From assembly GCF_900100885.1 (NCBI RefSeq), contig NZ_LT629692.1, positions 1,116,001 to 1,180,000 of the forward strand: a stretch of 64,000 bases of DNA, given 5' to 3'. Under the pieces are notes generated by a model. The model ran no database searches and had not been told where the DNA came from. It worked only from the letters and a program-made list of their open reading frames with translations. Below are positions 47,246 through 56,595 of the stretch, in pieces. Numbering within the stretch: position 1 is the stretch's first letter; every line of letters starts with the position of its first letter. The DNA is from Microbacterium pygmaeum (lineage in GTDB: Bacteria > Actinomycetota > Actinomycetes > Actinomycetales > Microbacteriaceae). A program made the position numbers and the translations under genes.

Positions 47246-48849
47246 CCGTTCGACAGAGCTCGGCGATCGAAGACCTCATCAGCGCGGGCCGGGCGGTGCT
47301 CGGCATCGAGCTCGGCTCGACCCGCATCAAGGCGTGCCTGATCGACCCCGATGATCCCGCGCGCGTGCTGGCGGTGGGCAGCTCCGACTGGGAGAACGAG
47401 TTCCAGGAGCGCCTGTGGACGTATTCGATGGATGCCGTGTGGTCGGGCCTCCAGGCCGCACACGCCGCCCTCGTCGCAGACGTGGAGGCGCGCCACGCCG
47501 TGCGCATCCCGGGATACTCCGCGGTGGGCGTCTCGGCGATGATGCACGGCTACCTCGCGTTCGATGCGGCGGGGGAGCTGCTCGTCCCGTTCCGCACGTG
47601 GCGCAACACGAACACCGGCCCGGCGGCAGCCGAGCTGACTGCGCTGTTCGGCGCGAACATCCCGCTCCGCTGGTCGATCGCGCACCTCCACCAGGCCGTG
47701 CTCGATGACGAGGCCCACGTCCCGGATGTCGCGTTCCTGACGACGCTCGCGGGCTACGTGCACTGGAGGCTCACCGGCCGACGCGTGCTGGGAGTCGGGG
47801 ATGCCTCGGGGATGTTCCCGATCGATCCCGCGACCGGCGACTACGACGCCCGGCTCGTCGAGCTCTTCGACCGCCTGGACGCGCCCGCCCTGGGCGGACG
47901 CAGCATCGTCGATCTGCTTCCGGAGGTGCTGGCGGCCGGCGTTCCGGCCGGTGCGCTGAGCGCTGAGGGCGCAGCCCTCCTCGATCCTTCACGCGCACTG
48001 CAGCCCGGGGCCCTCGTCTGCCCACCCGAGGGCGATGCCGGTACCGGCATGGTGGCCACGAACGCCGTCTCGCCGCGCACCGGCAACGTCAGCGCGGGGA
48101 CCAGCATCTTCGCGATGGTGGTGCTCGAAGGGCCACTGGCCCGCGTCCACCACGAGCTCGACCTCGTCACGACGCCGGCCGGCGATCCGGTCGCGATGGT
48201 GCACTGCAACAACGGCGCCAGCGAGCTCGCGGAATGGGCGGGCATGTTCGTCCGCTTCTCCGCGGCAGCGGGCGCCACGGTCGACTCGGATGCGGTCTTC
48301 GATGTGCTGTTCCGCGAGGCCCTCGCCGGCGAGACCGATGCCGGCGGACTCCTGGCCTACAACCACCTGGCGGGCGAGCCCATCGCGGGACTCGCGGAGG
48401 GACGACCCCTGTTCGTGCGCACGCCCGACAGCCGCTTCACCCTCGCGAACGTCATGCGCGCGCAGCTGTACGGCGTCTTCGGAACCCTGGCCCTGGGCAT
48501 GCGGGTTCTCGACGACGAGGGCGTGCAGCTGGATCGCATGTTCGCGCACGGCGGCATGTTCCGCACCGCAGGTGTCGCGCAGCGCTTCCTCGCCGGCGCT
48601 CTGAACGCGCCGGTCGCCGTCGGCGACACGGCCGCCGAAGGCGGCGCGTGGGGCATCGCGGTGCTCGCCGCGTACGCGGCATCCGGATCCGGACGCACCC
48701 TCGGGGAGTACCTCGAGGAGCAGGTCTTCGTCGGCGCCGCCATCTCCACCGTCGATCCGGATCCGGCGGACGTCGCCGGCTTCGCCACCTACCTCGACCG
48801 CTATCGCGCCGGCCTCGCCGTCGAAGCCGCCGCCGTCGAAGCCCTCTGA
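47242..48849 (+). CDS. araB: FGGY-family carbohydrate kinase, ribulokinase role
   Basis: This 535-residue FGGY kinase starts the fold with [20 protein letters not shown], the phosphate-1 motif. [25 protein letters not shown] and [18 protein letters not shown] are typical of actinobacterial pentulose kinases that replace the enterobacterial Ara[27 protein letters not shown] contains the C-terminal G-G motif. By position between araD and araA it should phosphorylate L-ribulose; direct substrate evidence is lacking and xylulokinase-like activity is possible. The start is fixed by the 4-nt overlap with araD. Confidence 0.87.
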   Translation: MTVRQSSAIEDLISAGRAVLGIELGSTRIKACLIDPDDPARVLAVGSSDWENEFQERLWTYSMDAVWSGLQAAHAALVADVEARHAVRIPGYSAVGVSAMMHGYLAFDAAGELLVPFRTWRNTNTGPAAAELTALFGANIPLRWSIAHLHQAVLDDEAHVPDVAFLTTLAGYVHWRLTGRRVLGVGDASGMFPIDPATGDYDARLVELFDRLDAPALGGRSIVDLLPEVLAAGVPAGALSAEGAALLDPSRALQPGALVCPPEGDAGTGMVATNAVSPRTGNVSAGTSIFAMVVLEGPLARVHHELDLVTTPAGDPVAMVHCNNGASELAEWAGMFVRFSAAAGATVDSDAVFDVLFREALAGETDAGGLLAYNHLAGEPIAGLAEGRPLFVRTPDSRFTLANVMRAQLYGVFGTLALGMRVLDDEGVQLDRMFAHGGMFRTAGVAQRFLAGALNAPVAVGDTAAEGGAWGIAVLAAYAASGSGRTLGEYLEEQVFVGAAISTVDPDPADVAGFATYLDRYRAGLAVEAAAVEAL

Positions 48850-48865
48850 ACCGAAGGAACCACTC

Positions 48866-50377
48866 ATGACCCGCACTCCGCTTTCCACCTCCCTCGACGC
48901 GTACGAGGTCTGGTTCGTCACCGGCAGCCAGAACCTGTACGGCGAGGAGACGCTGCGCCAGGTGGCCGAGCAGTCGCAGGCGGTCGCCGACGGCCTGTCC
49001 GGGCTGCCGGTCAACGTCGTCTGGAAGCCGGTGCTGAAGGACTCCGACAGCATCCGGCGCCTCGCGCTCGAGGTGAACGCCCGAGATGACGTCATCGGCG
49101 TGATCGCGTGGATGCACACCTTCAGCCCCGCCAAGATGTGGATCGCCGGCCTCGACGCTTTGCAGAAGCCGCTGCTGCACCTGCACACGCAGGCGAACGT
49201 CGAGCTGCCCTGGGCCGACATCGACTTCGACTTCATGAACCTCAACCAGGCCGCGCACGGCGACCGCGAGTTCGGCTACATCCAGACCCGGCTCGGGGTC
49301 GCGCGCAAGACCGTCGTCGGTCACGTCTCGAACCCGGTCGTTCGTCAGCAGGTCGAGGACTGGGAGCGCGCCGCGGCCGGCTGGACCGCCTCGCGAACGC
49401 TGAAGCTCGCGCGCTTCGGCGACAACATGCGCTACGTCGCGGTCACCGAGGGCGACAAGACCGAAGCCGAGCTGCGCTTCGGCGTGCAGGTGAACACGTG
49501 GGGCGTGAACGAACTGGCGGATGCGGTGGCCGCAGCATCCGAATCGGACATCGACGCCCTCGTCGCAGAGTATGTGGAGCGCTACGACGTCGCCGACGAA
49601 CTGCTGCCCGGCGCCGAGCGCCACCAGTCGCTGCGCGACGGTGCCGCGATCGAGATCGGATTGCGCGCGTTCCTCGAAGAGGGCGGCTTCGGCGCCTTCA
49701 CCACCTCGTTCGAGGACCTCGGCGCCCTCACGCAGCTGCCGGGTCTCGCCGTGCAGCGACTGATGGCCGAGGGATACGGCTTCGGTGCCGAGGGCGACTG
49801 GAAGACGGCGATCCTCGTGCGCGTCGCGAACGTGATGGGCGCCGGGCTGCCCGGCGGCGCGAGCCTGATGGAGGACTACACCTACGACCTGGTTCCGGGG
49901 AACGAGCGCATCCTCGGCGCGCACATGCTCGAGGTCTCGCCCTCGCTCACCACCGCCAAGCCGCGCCTCGAGGTGCACGCCCTCGGCATCGGCGGCAAGG
50001 ACGACCCGGTTCGGCTGGTCTTCACCGCAGACCCCGGCCCGGCCCTGGTGGTCGCGATGAGCGACATGCGCGATCGGTTCCGGCTCGTGGCGAACGTCGT
50101 GGAGAACGTCGAGGCACCCGACCTGCCCAAGCTCCCGGTCGGCCGCGCCATCTGGAAGCCGCAGCCCGATTTCGCGACGAGCGCGGGGTGCTGGCTCGCT
50201 GCGGGCGCCGCCCACCATACTGTGATGACGACCGCCGTCGGCATCGAGGTGTTCCGTGACTTCGCGGAGATCGCCAAGACCGAACTCGTCGTCATCGACG
50301 AGGACACCACGGTTCGCGGTTTCCAGCGCGAACTGCGGTGGAACCAGGCGTATTACCGACTCGCTCAGGGAATCTGA
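48866..50377 (+). CDS. araA: L-arabinose isomerase
   Basis: The 503 residues match AraA throughout: [24 protein letters not shown] at the start, [32 protein letters not shown] and the metal-site region [36 protein letters not shown] and the C-terminal [11 protein letters not shown] follow. It interconverts L-arabinose and L-ribulose with a divalent metal in the cytosol. Usual family length is about 500. It follows araB by 16 bp with a GAAGGA site and is followed after 3 bp by the mutarotase gene, so the four genes form one operon, araD-araB-araA-mutarotase. Confidence 0.97.
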   Translation: MTRTPLSTSLDAYEVWFVTGSQNLYGEETLRQVAEQSQAVADGLSGLPVNVVWKPVLKDSDSIRRLALEVNARDDVIGVIAWMHTFSPAKMWIAGLDALQKPLLHLHTQANVELPWADIDFDFMNLNQAAHGDREFGYIQTRLGVARKTVVGHVSNPVVRQQVEDWERAAAGWTASRTLKLARFGDNMRYVAVTEGDKTEAELRFGVQVNTWGVNELADAVAAASESDIDALVAEYVERYDVADELLPGAERHQSLRDGAAIEIGLRAFLEEGGFGAFTTSFEDLGALTQLPGLAVQRLMAEGYGFGAEGDWKTAILVRVANVMGAGLPGGASLMEDYTYDLVPGNERILGAHMLEVSPSLTTAKPRLEVHALGIGGKDDPVRLVFTADPGPALVVAMSDMRDRFRLVANVVENVEAPDLPKLPVGRAIWKPQPDFATSAGCWLAAGAAHHTVMTTAVGIEVFRDFAEIAKTELVVIDEDTTVRGFQRELRWNQAYYRLAQGI

Positions 50378-50380
50378 TCC

Positions 50381-51322
50381 ATGGCACGCACCCCCGCATC
50401 CGGGACCCAGCACGCGCTGCGCGCGGGCGACTACGAGGCCGTCATCGCGAGCGTGGGCGCCTCGCTGCGCTCGCTCACATGCAACGACCGCGACCTCGTC
50501 GTCCCGTTCGAAGCCGACGAGGTGCGCCCCGCGCACCGTGGGGCGACCCTCGTGCCCTGGCCGAACCGGGTCGTGGACGGCAAGTACTCCTTCGGGGGTT
50601 CCGACTTCCAGCTCGCGCTGTCAGAGCCCGCCCGCGGACACGCGCTGCACGGCTTCGGTCCGTGGCTCGACTTCGACGCCGTCGACAAGGGGCCCGACCA
50701 CGTGACCCTCGAGGCCGTCATCCAGCCGCAGACGGCCTACCCGTGGCGGATCGTCGTGAGCGTCACCTTCTCCCTCGGACCGGACGGACTCACGCAGTCC
50801 GTGACCGCCCGCAACGACAGCCTCTCCGCGGCGCCGTGGGGGACCGGACCGCACCCGTACCTCGTGGCCGGCCCGGGTCGGGTCGACGACTGGCTCCTCG
50901 AGCTGCCGGCGGCGGACGTGCTCGAGGTGACGCCCGATCGCCTGATCCCGACCGAGCTGGTGGCCGTCGATTCCGCCGACCCGGAGCGCTTCGATTTCCG
51001 CACGGCGCGACGAATCGGTGCCACCGAGCTGGACCACGCGTATTCGGGCATCCTGCGCGACGAGGGCGACGAGACGACGGTGCGGGTGACGGATGCTGCA
51101 GGTCACGGCGTCGCGATCAGCTGGGGCACCGAATGCCCATGGGTCCAGGTGCACACGGCCGACAAGCCGGTGGCGGCGCAGAGCCGGCTCGGCCTGGCGG
51201 TGGAGCCGATGACCTGCGCTCCGGATGCCTTCAATGCGGACTCGTACGCCTACGACGCCGGTCTGATCGTGATCGAGCCGGGCGAGTCGACCGAGGCGTC
51301 CTGGCGGATCTCCGCGATCTGA
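50381..51322 (+). CDS. Aldose 1-epimerase (mutarotase) family protein
   Basis: This 313-residue galactose-mutarotase-like beta-sandwich has VPWPNRVVDGKYSFGG, the substrate-binding Arg motif. GHALHGFGPWLDF carries the catalytic His, and WGTGPHPYLVAG carries the second His. RLGLAVEPMTCAPDAFN contains the base Glu. It equilibrates anomers of an aldose, which would speed isomerase supply. It is the last gene of the araDBA operon, 3 bp after araA. L-arabinose is the expected substrate by context. A small hairpin overlaps its stop codon. Confidence 0.9.
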   Translation: MARTPASGTQHALRAGDYEAVIASVGASLRSLTCNDRDLVVPFEADEVRPAHRGATLVPWPNRVVDGKYSFGGSDFQLALSEPARGHALHGFGPWLDFDAVDKGPDHVTLEAVIQPQTAYPWRIVVSVTFSLGPDGLTQSVTARNDSLSAAPWGTGPHPYLVAGPGRVDDWLLELPAADVLEVTPDRLIPTELVAVDSADPERFDFRTARRIGATELDHAYSGILRDEGDETTVRVTDAAGHGVAISWGTECPWVQVHTADKPVAAQSRLGLAVEPMTCAPDAFNADSYAYDAGLIVIEPGESTEASWRISAI

Positions 51323-51341
51323 CGCGCCCGCGTCGCGTCAG
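51319..51341. terminator. Short hairpin at the end of the arabinose operon
   Basis: CTGACGCG and its exact complement (8 bp) with a 7-nt loop overlap the mutarotase stop and the stop of the convergent gene. The stem is short, so the terminator call is tentative. Confidence 0.4.
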
Positions 51342-51913
51342 TGGTGCGACGGGTCGACCATCACGCCGTGAGAGCCGTGATCGGGCGCCAGCCTGCCGGC
51401 TTCGGTCGCCGACAGGGCCGGTGTGACCAGGGCCGCGACGAGGACAGCGGCGATGAGAAGCTCGACGATGCGCGGGGACGCGGCATCCGCTCGTCCTGTG
51501 CCCGCGCGGCGCAGGGCGGCCACTGCCGCCAGCGCGACCGCGATGAGGAGCACGGATGCCGCGGCCACGGCGAACACGCTGATGCGGACCGGGTCCAGGG
51601 CCAAGGCTGCGGCCAGAATCACGATCCCGGCCAGTGCGACGCCGACGACGATGCGCGGCAGGACCAGGCGCGCTCGCGCGAGGGACACGCCGCCCCAGAC
51701 CAGGGCGGCCAGACCCATCGCGATCAGGAGGGACCCTGTCGCGCGGCTGACCGCCCCACTGGAGTCGGCGATGACCGCGCCGGCGCCGAGGGCGATCTGC
51801 ATCAGACCTGCTCCCCATGCTGCCGGCGCGTGCCACGACGGCGAGCTCGCCCCCGAAGTTGAGCTCTGCTCCGCGACCCGAGCCGCGGAGTTCATCGTCA
51901 TGGTCTGCATCAT
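51338..51913 (-). CDS. Multi-helix membrane protein of unknown function
   Basis: The 191 residues have a polar N-terminus (about 30 residues), then five or six hydrophobic helices, including ATGSLLIAMGLAALVWGGVSLA, IVVGVALAGIVILAAALAL and ISVFAVAAASVLLIAVALAAVAAL. The tail DHGSHGVMVDPSHH is His-rich and may bind metal. I do not recognise a family. The ATG at 51913 has an AGGAGG site. It is convergent with the arabinose operon and lies 34 bp downstream of the DUF4383 gene on the same strand, so the two probably share a transcript. Confidence 0.72.
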   Translation of the reverse strand: MMQTMTMNSAARVAEQSSTSGASSPSWHAPAAWGAGLMQIALGAGAVIADSSGAVSRATGSLLIAMGLAALVWGGVSLARARLVLPRIVVGVALAGIVILAAALALDPVRISVFAVAAASVLLIAVALAAVAALRRAGTGRADAASPRIVELLIAAVLVAALVTPALSATEAGRLAPDHGSHGVMVDPSHH

Positions 51914-51947
51914 CGCCTCCCTCCTGTCCGACCGTGTCCGGTCGGAA

Positions 51948-52367
51948 TCAGGCGGTGCGGCCGGACAGGTTCGCCCGTGTGCCACGCTCGGCGGCGAGTC
52001 CGACACCGAGGAGCACGATCGCGCTGCCCAGGTGCAGGAAGTGGTCGAACGTGTTCAGCGCCAGCACGTTGAGCGCGGTGCCGACGAGGAAGAACCCCAC
52101 GATGCCGAGCAACAGGTAGGCGGCGCCCACGATGATGTTCACGGTCTTGGCAGCGCGTGCCGACATCAGCCCGGCGATCAGCAGTGCGGCGCCGATCAGC
52201 AGGTGAGCGATGTTGTGCAGCGGGTTGACCTCGAAGATGCCGAGGAGCAGTCCGCCCTCGGTGGCGAGGAATCCGACGCCGCCGGTCACGGCGAAGCCGA
52301 GAAGTCCGACGAGGATGTAGACCGCGCCGAAGATCGTGGCGACGAGTCGATTCGGTGACGTGCGCAT
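51948..52367 (-). CDS. DUF4383 membrane protein
   Basis: This 139-residue protein has four helices: LVATIFGAVYILVGLLGFAVTGG, NIAHLLIGAALLIAGLMSA, VNIIVGAAYLLLGIVGFFLVG and LHLGSAIVLLGVGLAA. NPLHNIAHLLIGAALL and NTFDHFLHLGSA are the conserved His-containing motifs of DUF4383, a common actinobacterial membrane family of unknown role. The start at 52367 has AGGAGG seven bases upstream. It is upstream of the membrane protein gene at 51338 and may form an operon with it. The CsbD gene 170 bp further up suggests a stress-related neighbourhood. Confidence 0.85.
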   Translation of the reverse strand: MRTSPNRLVATIFGAVYILVGLLGFAVTGGVGFLATEGGLLLGIFEVNPLHNIAHLLIGAALLIAGLMSARAAKTVNIIVGAAYLLLGIVGFFLVGTALNVLALNTFDHFLHLGSAIVLLGVGLAAERGTRANLSGRTA

Positions 52368-52540
52368 GAGCGACCTCCTGATTCGTGCACGGCCGGATGC
52401 CGCGTCTGGAGGTTCTTCGGATCCGGTGGCCGATCGGTTTGCCGTTCCTGACAGTCGCCTGGGAATGCCAGAAGGCCCCGGAGTATTCTCCAAGGCCCTC
52501 TGTTCACGCCTCGGCTCGCGGCCGGGCAGTCATGATGCGG

Positions 52541-52738
52541 TCACGCGTCGCGGATCTGCTCCTTGAGATCGTTGCGCTCCTTGACGGAATCGCGTTCGGC
52601 TTCCGCCTTCTTCACGTCAGCGTCTGCCTTGGCCTCATCGACCTTGTCGCCGATCTTGTCGGTGGTGTCTTCCCACGCATCCTTGATCTTGCGTCCGGCG
52701 GTTTCAGCGGTTTCCTTGGCGTCATCCACGAATCCCAT
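52541..52738 (-). CDS. CsbD-like / small stress-response protein
   Basis: The 65 residues are highly charged with no hydrophobic core. They start MGFVDDAKETAETAGRKIKD and continue WEDTTDKIGDKVDEAKADADVKK, a repeating amphipathic helix pattern typical of CsbD/antitoxin-like small stress proteins in actinobacteria. The ATG at 52738 is preceded by AAAGGAGG, a very strong ribosome site, which suggests high expression. The longer frame upstream has no similarity. The protein is probably intrinsically disordered or helical in the cytosol; the role is not established. Confidence 0.78.
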   Translation of the reverse strand: MGFVDDAKETAETAGRKIKDAWEDTTDKIGDKVDEAKADADVKKAEAERDSVKERNDLKEQIRDA

Positions 52739-52871
52739 GGTGCGCCTCCTTTCGTGAAGGTAGTGCTGAAAATCTACGACGTTCGCGGTGCCGGGAGAGG
52801 GGGCTTGCGCGCGCGAAGGCTGCGCGCTAGTCCGTCTGGCCGGGCCCGGCATCCCGTGTCACACTCGGTTC

Positions 52872-53306
52872 ATGCGCTTCCAGACGACCCTGTTCAAGTC
52901 CGGCAACAACACCGGAATCGAGGTTCCGCCCGAGGTCCTGGAAGCGCTCGGCGGCGGAAAACGCCCCGCGGTGAACGTCACCGTGAACGGCGACTTCTCG
53001 TACCGCAGCACGATCGCCACGATGGGCGGGCGGTATTTGATCGCGTTCAGCTCGGACAAGCGCGCGGCCACCGGTCTGCAGGGCGGTGAGACGATCACGG
53101 TCGATCTGACGCTGGACACCGCGCCGCGCACCGTCGAGGTTCCGCAGGACCTCGGCCAGGCGCTCGCCGCCGCCGACGCGCGGGCTGCGTTCGACGCGCT
53201 CGCGCCGAGCGCCCAGAAGGCGCACGTGACGAATGTCGAGGGCGCAAAGGCGGAGGACACCCGCGCGCGTCGCGTCGCCGCGATCGTCGCGAAGCTCACC
53301 GCCTAG
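52872..53306 (+). CDS. DUF1905/YdeI-OmpD-associated family protein
   Basis: This 144-residue protein has an N-terminal DUF1905 beta-domain: MRFQTTLFKSGNNTGIEVPPEVLEALGGGKRPAVNVTVNG. A short C-terminal helical YdeI-type region follows (AARAAFDALAPSAQKAHVTNVEGAKAEDTRARRVAAIVAKL). The second motif is characteristic of OmpD-associated YdeI proteins; its biochemical role is unknown. CACACT 6 nt before the ATG fits the leaderless pattern. It is transcribed alone and ends at a strong hairpin shared with the convergent DEAD-box helicase gene. Confidence 0.85.
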   Translation: MRFQTTLFKSGNNTGIEVPPEVLEALGGGKRPAVNVTVNGDFSYRSTIATMGGRYLIAFSSDKRAATGLQGGETITVDLTLDTAPRTVEVPQDLGQALAAADARAAFDALAPSAQKAHVTNVEGAKAEDTRARRVAAIVAKLTA

Positions 53307-53376
53307 CACTGGGTCGGCGCGGCGCCTCGGCCATGTCGCCGAGCCTCTGACGATGTCGCCGAGCCGGGACGACGAG

Positions 53377-53420
53377 AACGAGCCGATACGTTCCGCGCGT
53401 ACGCGGCGTATCGGCTCGTT
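53377..53420. terminator. Bidirectional hairpin between YdeI-like and helicase genes
   Basis: A 14-bp perfect stem, AACGAGCCGATACG with its complement, and a 16-nt loop lie between two convergent genes. Extra GCCGAGCC and TCGGCTCGGCG copies on both sides (53358-53367 and 53429-53440) allow alternative nested stems. Confidence 0.75.
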
Positions 53421-53468
53421 CATTTCGTATCGGCTCGGCGCCGCGAATGCGGCGTCGCCGTGGAAGGG

Positions 53469-55025
53469 TCAGCCGCGCGGTGCGCCCGAGCGCTGGCCGT
53501 TGTGCGACGCGCGACGCGGACCGCGGGGGCGCTCGGTCTGGCCGGCTCCCGGGTTGTGGGCCCCGGCCTGACCGGTGCCGGTCGAGTAGAAGGGGCGCGA
53601 GCCCGCAGCCGGAGCCGCGGCGCCCCGCGAGTGCGACGCCGAACCGGAGGCCTTGGCGCTCCGACCCGAACCGGCCTGACCGTCGCGCGGACCCTGCCCG
53701 CCGCGCGCGGCGCCCTGGCCGCGTCCGCCGGCGCTGCCGCCACGACCGCCCTGACCGCCACGCCCGCTGCCACCCTGACCGCCGGCACCGGCCGTGCGCG
53801 GCTTCGCCGTGCGCTGCGGTGCCGCCTGGATCGGGGCAGGGGTGACGTGGTCGGCCGGCTGGCCGACGAGCTCGGTGATGGATGCCGCGTGCGCGGTGAC
53901 CTGCTCCAGCGGGGCCGTGATCCCGGCCTTCTTCAGCAGGTCGGCGACATCCCGACGCTGCGACGGGATGGTGACGGTGACCACGGTGCCGGCGGCGCCG
54001 GCGCGAGCCGTGCGGCCAGAGCGGTGCAGGTACGCCTTGTGCTCCATTGGCGGGTCGACGTGGACGACGAGTTCCACCTCGTCGACGTGCACGCCGCGTG
54101 CGGCGACGTCGGTCGCGACCAGCACGCGGACGCCGCCCTTGGCGACGTCGGCGCCGAACGCGGCGAGGTTGCGCTCGCGGGCAGCCTGCGAGAGGTTGCC
54201 GTGGAGGTCGACCGCGGGGATGCCTGCTGCCGTCAGCACCTTCGCCAGCTTCTTGGCCTGGTGCTTGGTGCGCGTGAACATGATGCGCCGACCGCGGCCG
54301 GATGCGAGGTGCTTGACCAGCGCGGCCTTGTCGTCGTCGGAGATGAGGAAGACGCGGTGCGTCATCTCGCCCTGCGGGACGCTCTGGTCGTCGATCTCGT
54401 GGCGGACCTCGTTCTGGAGGAACCGACGCACGAGGGTGTCGACGCCGCGGTCGAGGGTCGCGCTGAACAGCATGCGCTGCCCGCCCTGCGGCGTGGCCGC
54501 GAGGATGCGCGTGACGCCCGGGAGGAAGCCGAGGTCGGCCATGTGGTCGGCCTCGTCGAGCACGGTGATCTCGACGCGGTCCAGACGGATGTGACCCTGC
54601 TTCATGAGGTCCTCGAGGCGACCGGGGCACGCCACGACGATGTCGACGCCGGCGCGCAGCGCGCTCTCCTGCGGCTTCTGGCTGACGCCGCCGAAGATCG
54701 TGGTGACGCTCAAGCCGCTGGCCGCGGCGAGAGGCTGGATGGTGGCGGCGATCTGCGTCGCGAGCTCACGGGTCGGCGCCAGGACCAGACCGCGCGGGCG
54801 GCCAGGGGTGCGACCTGAGGCGAACGCGCCGGACAGGCGAGCGACGAGGGGGAGTGCGAAGGCGATGGTCTTGCCACTGCCGGTGCGGCCGCGGCCGAGC
54901 ACGTCGCGCCCGGCCAGGGAGTCGGGCAGCGTGTCGCGTTGGATGGGGAAGGCCTCGGTCTTGCCTTCAGAGGCAAGTGAGTTGGCAAGTGCCGTGGGCA
55001 CGCCGAGGTCGGAGAAAGTAGGCAT
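53469..55025 (-). CDS. DEAD-box RNA helicase with Gly/Arg-rich tail
   Basis: This 518-residue protein carries the Q-motif region FSDLGVPTALANSLASEGKTEAFPIQ, Walker A GRGRTGSGKT, VLAPTRELATQI, DEAD in VLDEADHMADLGF and SAT in MLFSATL. The C-terminal RecA-like domain has VATDVAARGVHVDEV and HRSGRTARAG. From about residue 385 the protein is a low-complexity Gly/Arg/Ala/Ser tail (GGRGGSAGGRGQGAARGG), like RGG RNA-binding tails of RhlE/CsdA relatives. It probably remodels structured RNA in ribosome assembly or cold adaptation. The ATG at 55025 opens with MPTFSDLG, the family start; upstream frame is unrelated. Confidence 0.93.
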   Translation of the reverse strand: MPTFSDLGVPTALANSLASEGKTEAFPIQRDTLPDSLAGRDVLGRGRTGSGKTIAFALPLVARLSGAFASGRTPGRPRGLVLAPTRELATQIAATIQPLAAASGLSVTTIFGGVSQKPQESALRAGVDIVVACPGRLEDLMKQGHIRLDRVEITVLDEADHMADLGFLPGVTRILAATPQGGQRMLFSATLDRGVDTLVRRFLQNEVRHEIDDQSVPQGEMTHRVFLISDDDKAALVKHLASGRGRRIMFTRTKHQAKKLAKVLTAAGIPAVDLHGNLSQAARERNLAAFGADVAKGGVRVLVATDVAARGVHVDEVELVVHVDPPMEHKAYLHRSGRTARAGAAGTVVTVTIPSQRRDVADLLKKAGITAPLEQVTAHAASITELVGQPADHVTPAPIQAAPQRTAKPRTAGAGGQGGSGRGGQGGRGGSAGGRGQGAARGGQGPRDGQAGSGRSAKASGSASHSRGAAAPAAGSRPFYSTGTGQAGAHNPGAGQTERPRGPRRASHNGQRSGAPRG

Positions 55026-55291
55026 AGGGATGCTTTCGGATTGCACGCCGCGGGAAGGGCGTGAAGTGGGCGACGGCGCGGGTTCGCGCATCGGTTCGCC
55101 GTGTGAAAAGAACCGCGGTTCGGGAGACCGCGAAGCGTGACAACGACGCAGGCGGAGAATTCCGCCGAGTGCAACGCTAGCACGGCGGAATGAGCATCCG
55201 CTGTACGCCGCTTCCTCCCGAAAATCGGGACGAACCGAATCTGTCAATCCCCCGTATCACATTCCCGGGAATGCATGTTCCGCCGCGTAGG

Positions 55292-56491
55292 GTGGGCACC
55301 AGCGAACGGCACATCCGCCCTTCTCTTTCGCCCGGCTCGCTTCGCGAGACCCCCGAACAGGTAGGTGTCGCCATCACTTCAGTCTCCGCACCCGCATCCA
55401 CCCTCGGCGCCGTACGCCAGACGTACGCTCGCAAAGACAGCTTCCCGCCGATCGCTCAGGCGTACACGAAGGTGTCGCAGGTCGTGCGCGAGACCGGTCT
55501 GCTGGCGCGGACCCCGTGGTTCTACATCTTCACCGCGACCGCGATCGTCCTGGGCTTCGGCGGCGCGATCACCGGATTCATCCTGCTGGGCGACAGCTGG
55601 TACCAGCTGCTGATCGCGGCGGCCCTCGGCATCCTCTTCACCCAGGTCGCCTTCCTCTCCCATGAGGCGGCGCACCGCACCATCTTCAGCTCGAACAAGC
55701 TGAACGATCGCGTGGCACTGATCATCGGCAACGGCATCGTCGGCATGAGCCGCGACTGGTGGAGCTCGAAGCACACGCGTCACCACGCCAACCCGAACCG
55801 GGTCAGCAAGGACCCCGACATCGAGGTCGACACCATCCGCTTCCTCGAGGTCGACGCCGCCAAGGTGTCCGGCCCGATGGCCTTCATCACTCGCCGGCAG
55901 GGCTGGCTGTTCTTCCCGCTGCTGACGCTCGAGGGCCTGAATCTGCACTTCATCGGACTGCGGCACCTCCTCAACTTCCGCCAGCCGGTCAAGGGCCGCT
56001 GGGTCGAGCTCGGGCTCATCGCCCTGCGCTTCGCCCTGGTGCTCACGCCGATCTTCGTGTTCCTGCCGCTGGGCATGGCGTTCGCGTTCCTCGGTGTGCA
56101 GATGGCCGTCTTCGGCATCTACATGGGTGCGGCGTTCGCGCCGAACCACAAGGGCATGCCGATCATCGACCCCGACGCGAAGCTCGACTTCTTCACCAAG
56201 CAGGTCCGCACTTCCCGCAACGTCTCCGGCGGCTGGTGGGCGACGTGGCTCATGGGCGGTCTCAACTACCAGATCGAGCACCACCTCTTCCCGAGCATGC
56301 CGCGCCCGCACCTCGCCCAGGCCCGCGAGATCGTCCGCGACTACTGCAAGACGCTCGACGTGCCATACGCCGAGACCACGCTGTTCAAGTCCTACGGCAT
56401 CGTCATCCGTTACCTCAACGAGGTCGGCCTGTCAGCCGCAGACCCGTTCGAGTGCGGCATCGTCCAGAAGTTCCGCACCAAGGGCGTCTGA
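55292..56491 (+). CDS. Membrane fatty-acid desaturase (start uncertain)
   Basis: This membrane di-iron desaturase has three His boxes: SHEAAHRT, WWSSKHTRHHANPN and YQIEHHLFPSMPRPHL. About four helices include IFTATAIVLGFGGAITGFILLG. It introduces a double bond into acyl chains at the membrane, often in cold response. Similarity seems to begin around TLGAVRQTYARKDSFPPIAQ. No ATG/GTG/TTG lies there; an ATC at 55373 (ITSVSAPAS) is the position where homologues would start. GTG 55292 is the nearest conventional start, but TAGGGT at 55287-55292 looks like a -10 hexamer overlapping it. ATG 55271 and 55190 are further options. Confidence 0.88.
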   Translation: MGTSERHIRPSLSPGSLRETPEQVGVAITSVSAPASTLGAVRQTYARKDSFPPIAQAYTKVSQVVRETGLLARTPWFYIFTATAIVLGFGGAITGFILLGDSWYQLLIAAALGILFTQVAFLSHEAAHRTIFSSNKLNDRVALIIGNGIVGMSRDWWSSKHTRHHANPNRVSKDPDIEVDTIRFLEVDAAKVSGPMAFITRRQGWLFFPLLTLEGLNLHFIGLRHLLNFRQPVKGRWVELGLIALRFALVLTPIFVFLPLGMAFAFLGVQMAVFGIYMGAAFAPNHKGMPIIDPDAKLDFFTKQVRTSRNVSGGWWATWLMGGLNYQIEHHLFPSMPRPHLAQAREIVRDYCKTLDVPYAETTLFKSYGIVIRYLNEVGLSAADPFECGIVQKFRTKGV

Positions 56492-56545
56492 CTCCGGCCG
56501 GCGCGCGGTTCTCGAATCGCCGCCGCGCCCGGACGCATCCTGTTC

Positions 56546-56584
56546 TGCAACGAGACATCACGCATCGCGTGGTGTCTCGTTGCA
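56546..56584. terminator. Hairpin terminator after the desaturase
   Basis: 18-nt arms (TGCAACGAGACATCACGC and a complement with one G-T type mismatch) with a 3-nt loop lie 54 bp after the desaturase stop and 11 bp before the stop of the convergent SDR gene. Confidence 0.78.
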
Positions 56585-56595
56585 GTTGAGGCCTC

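Noticed and set aside
53320..53440. A fourth member of the intergenic palindrome family
   Set aside because: The hairpin core (GAGCCGATACG) is unrelated to ACTTGACCC; it is an ordinary bidirectional terminator with nested copies.
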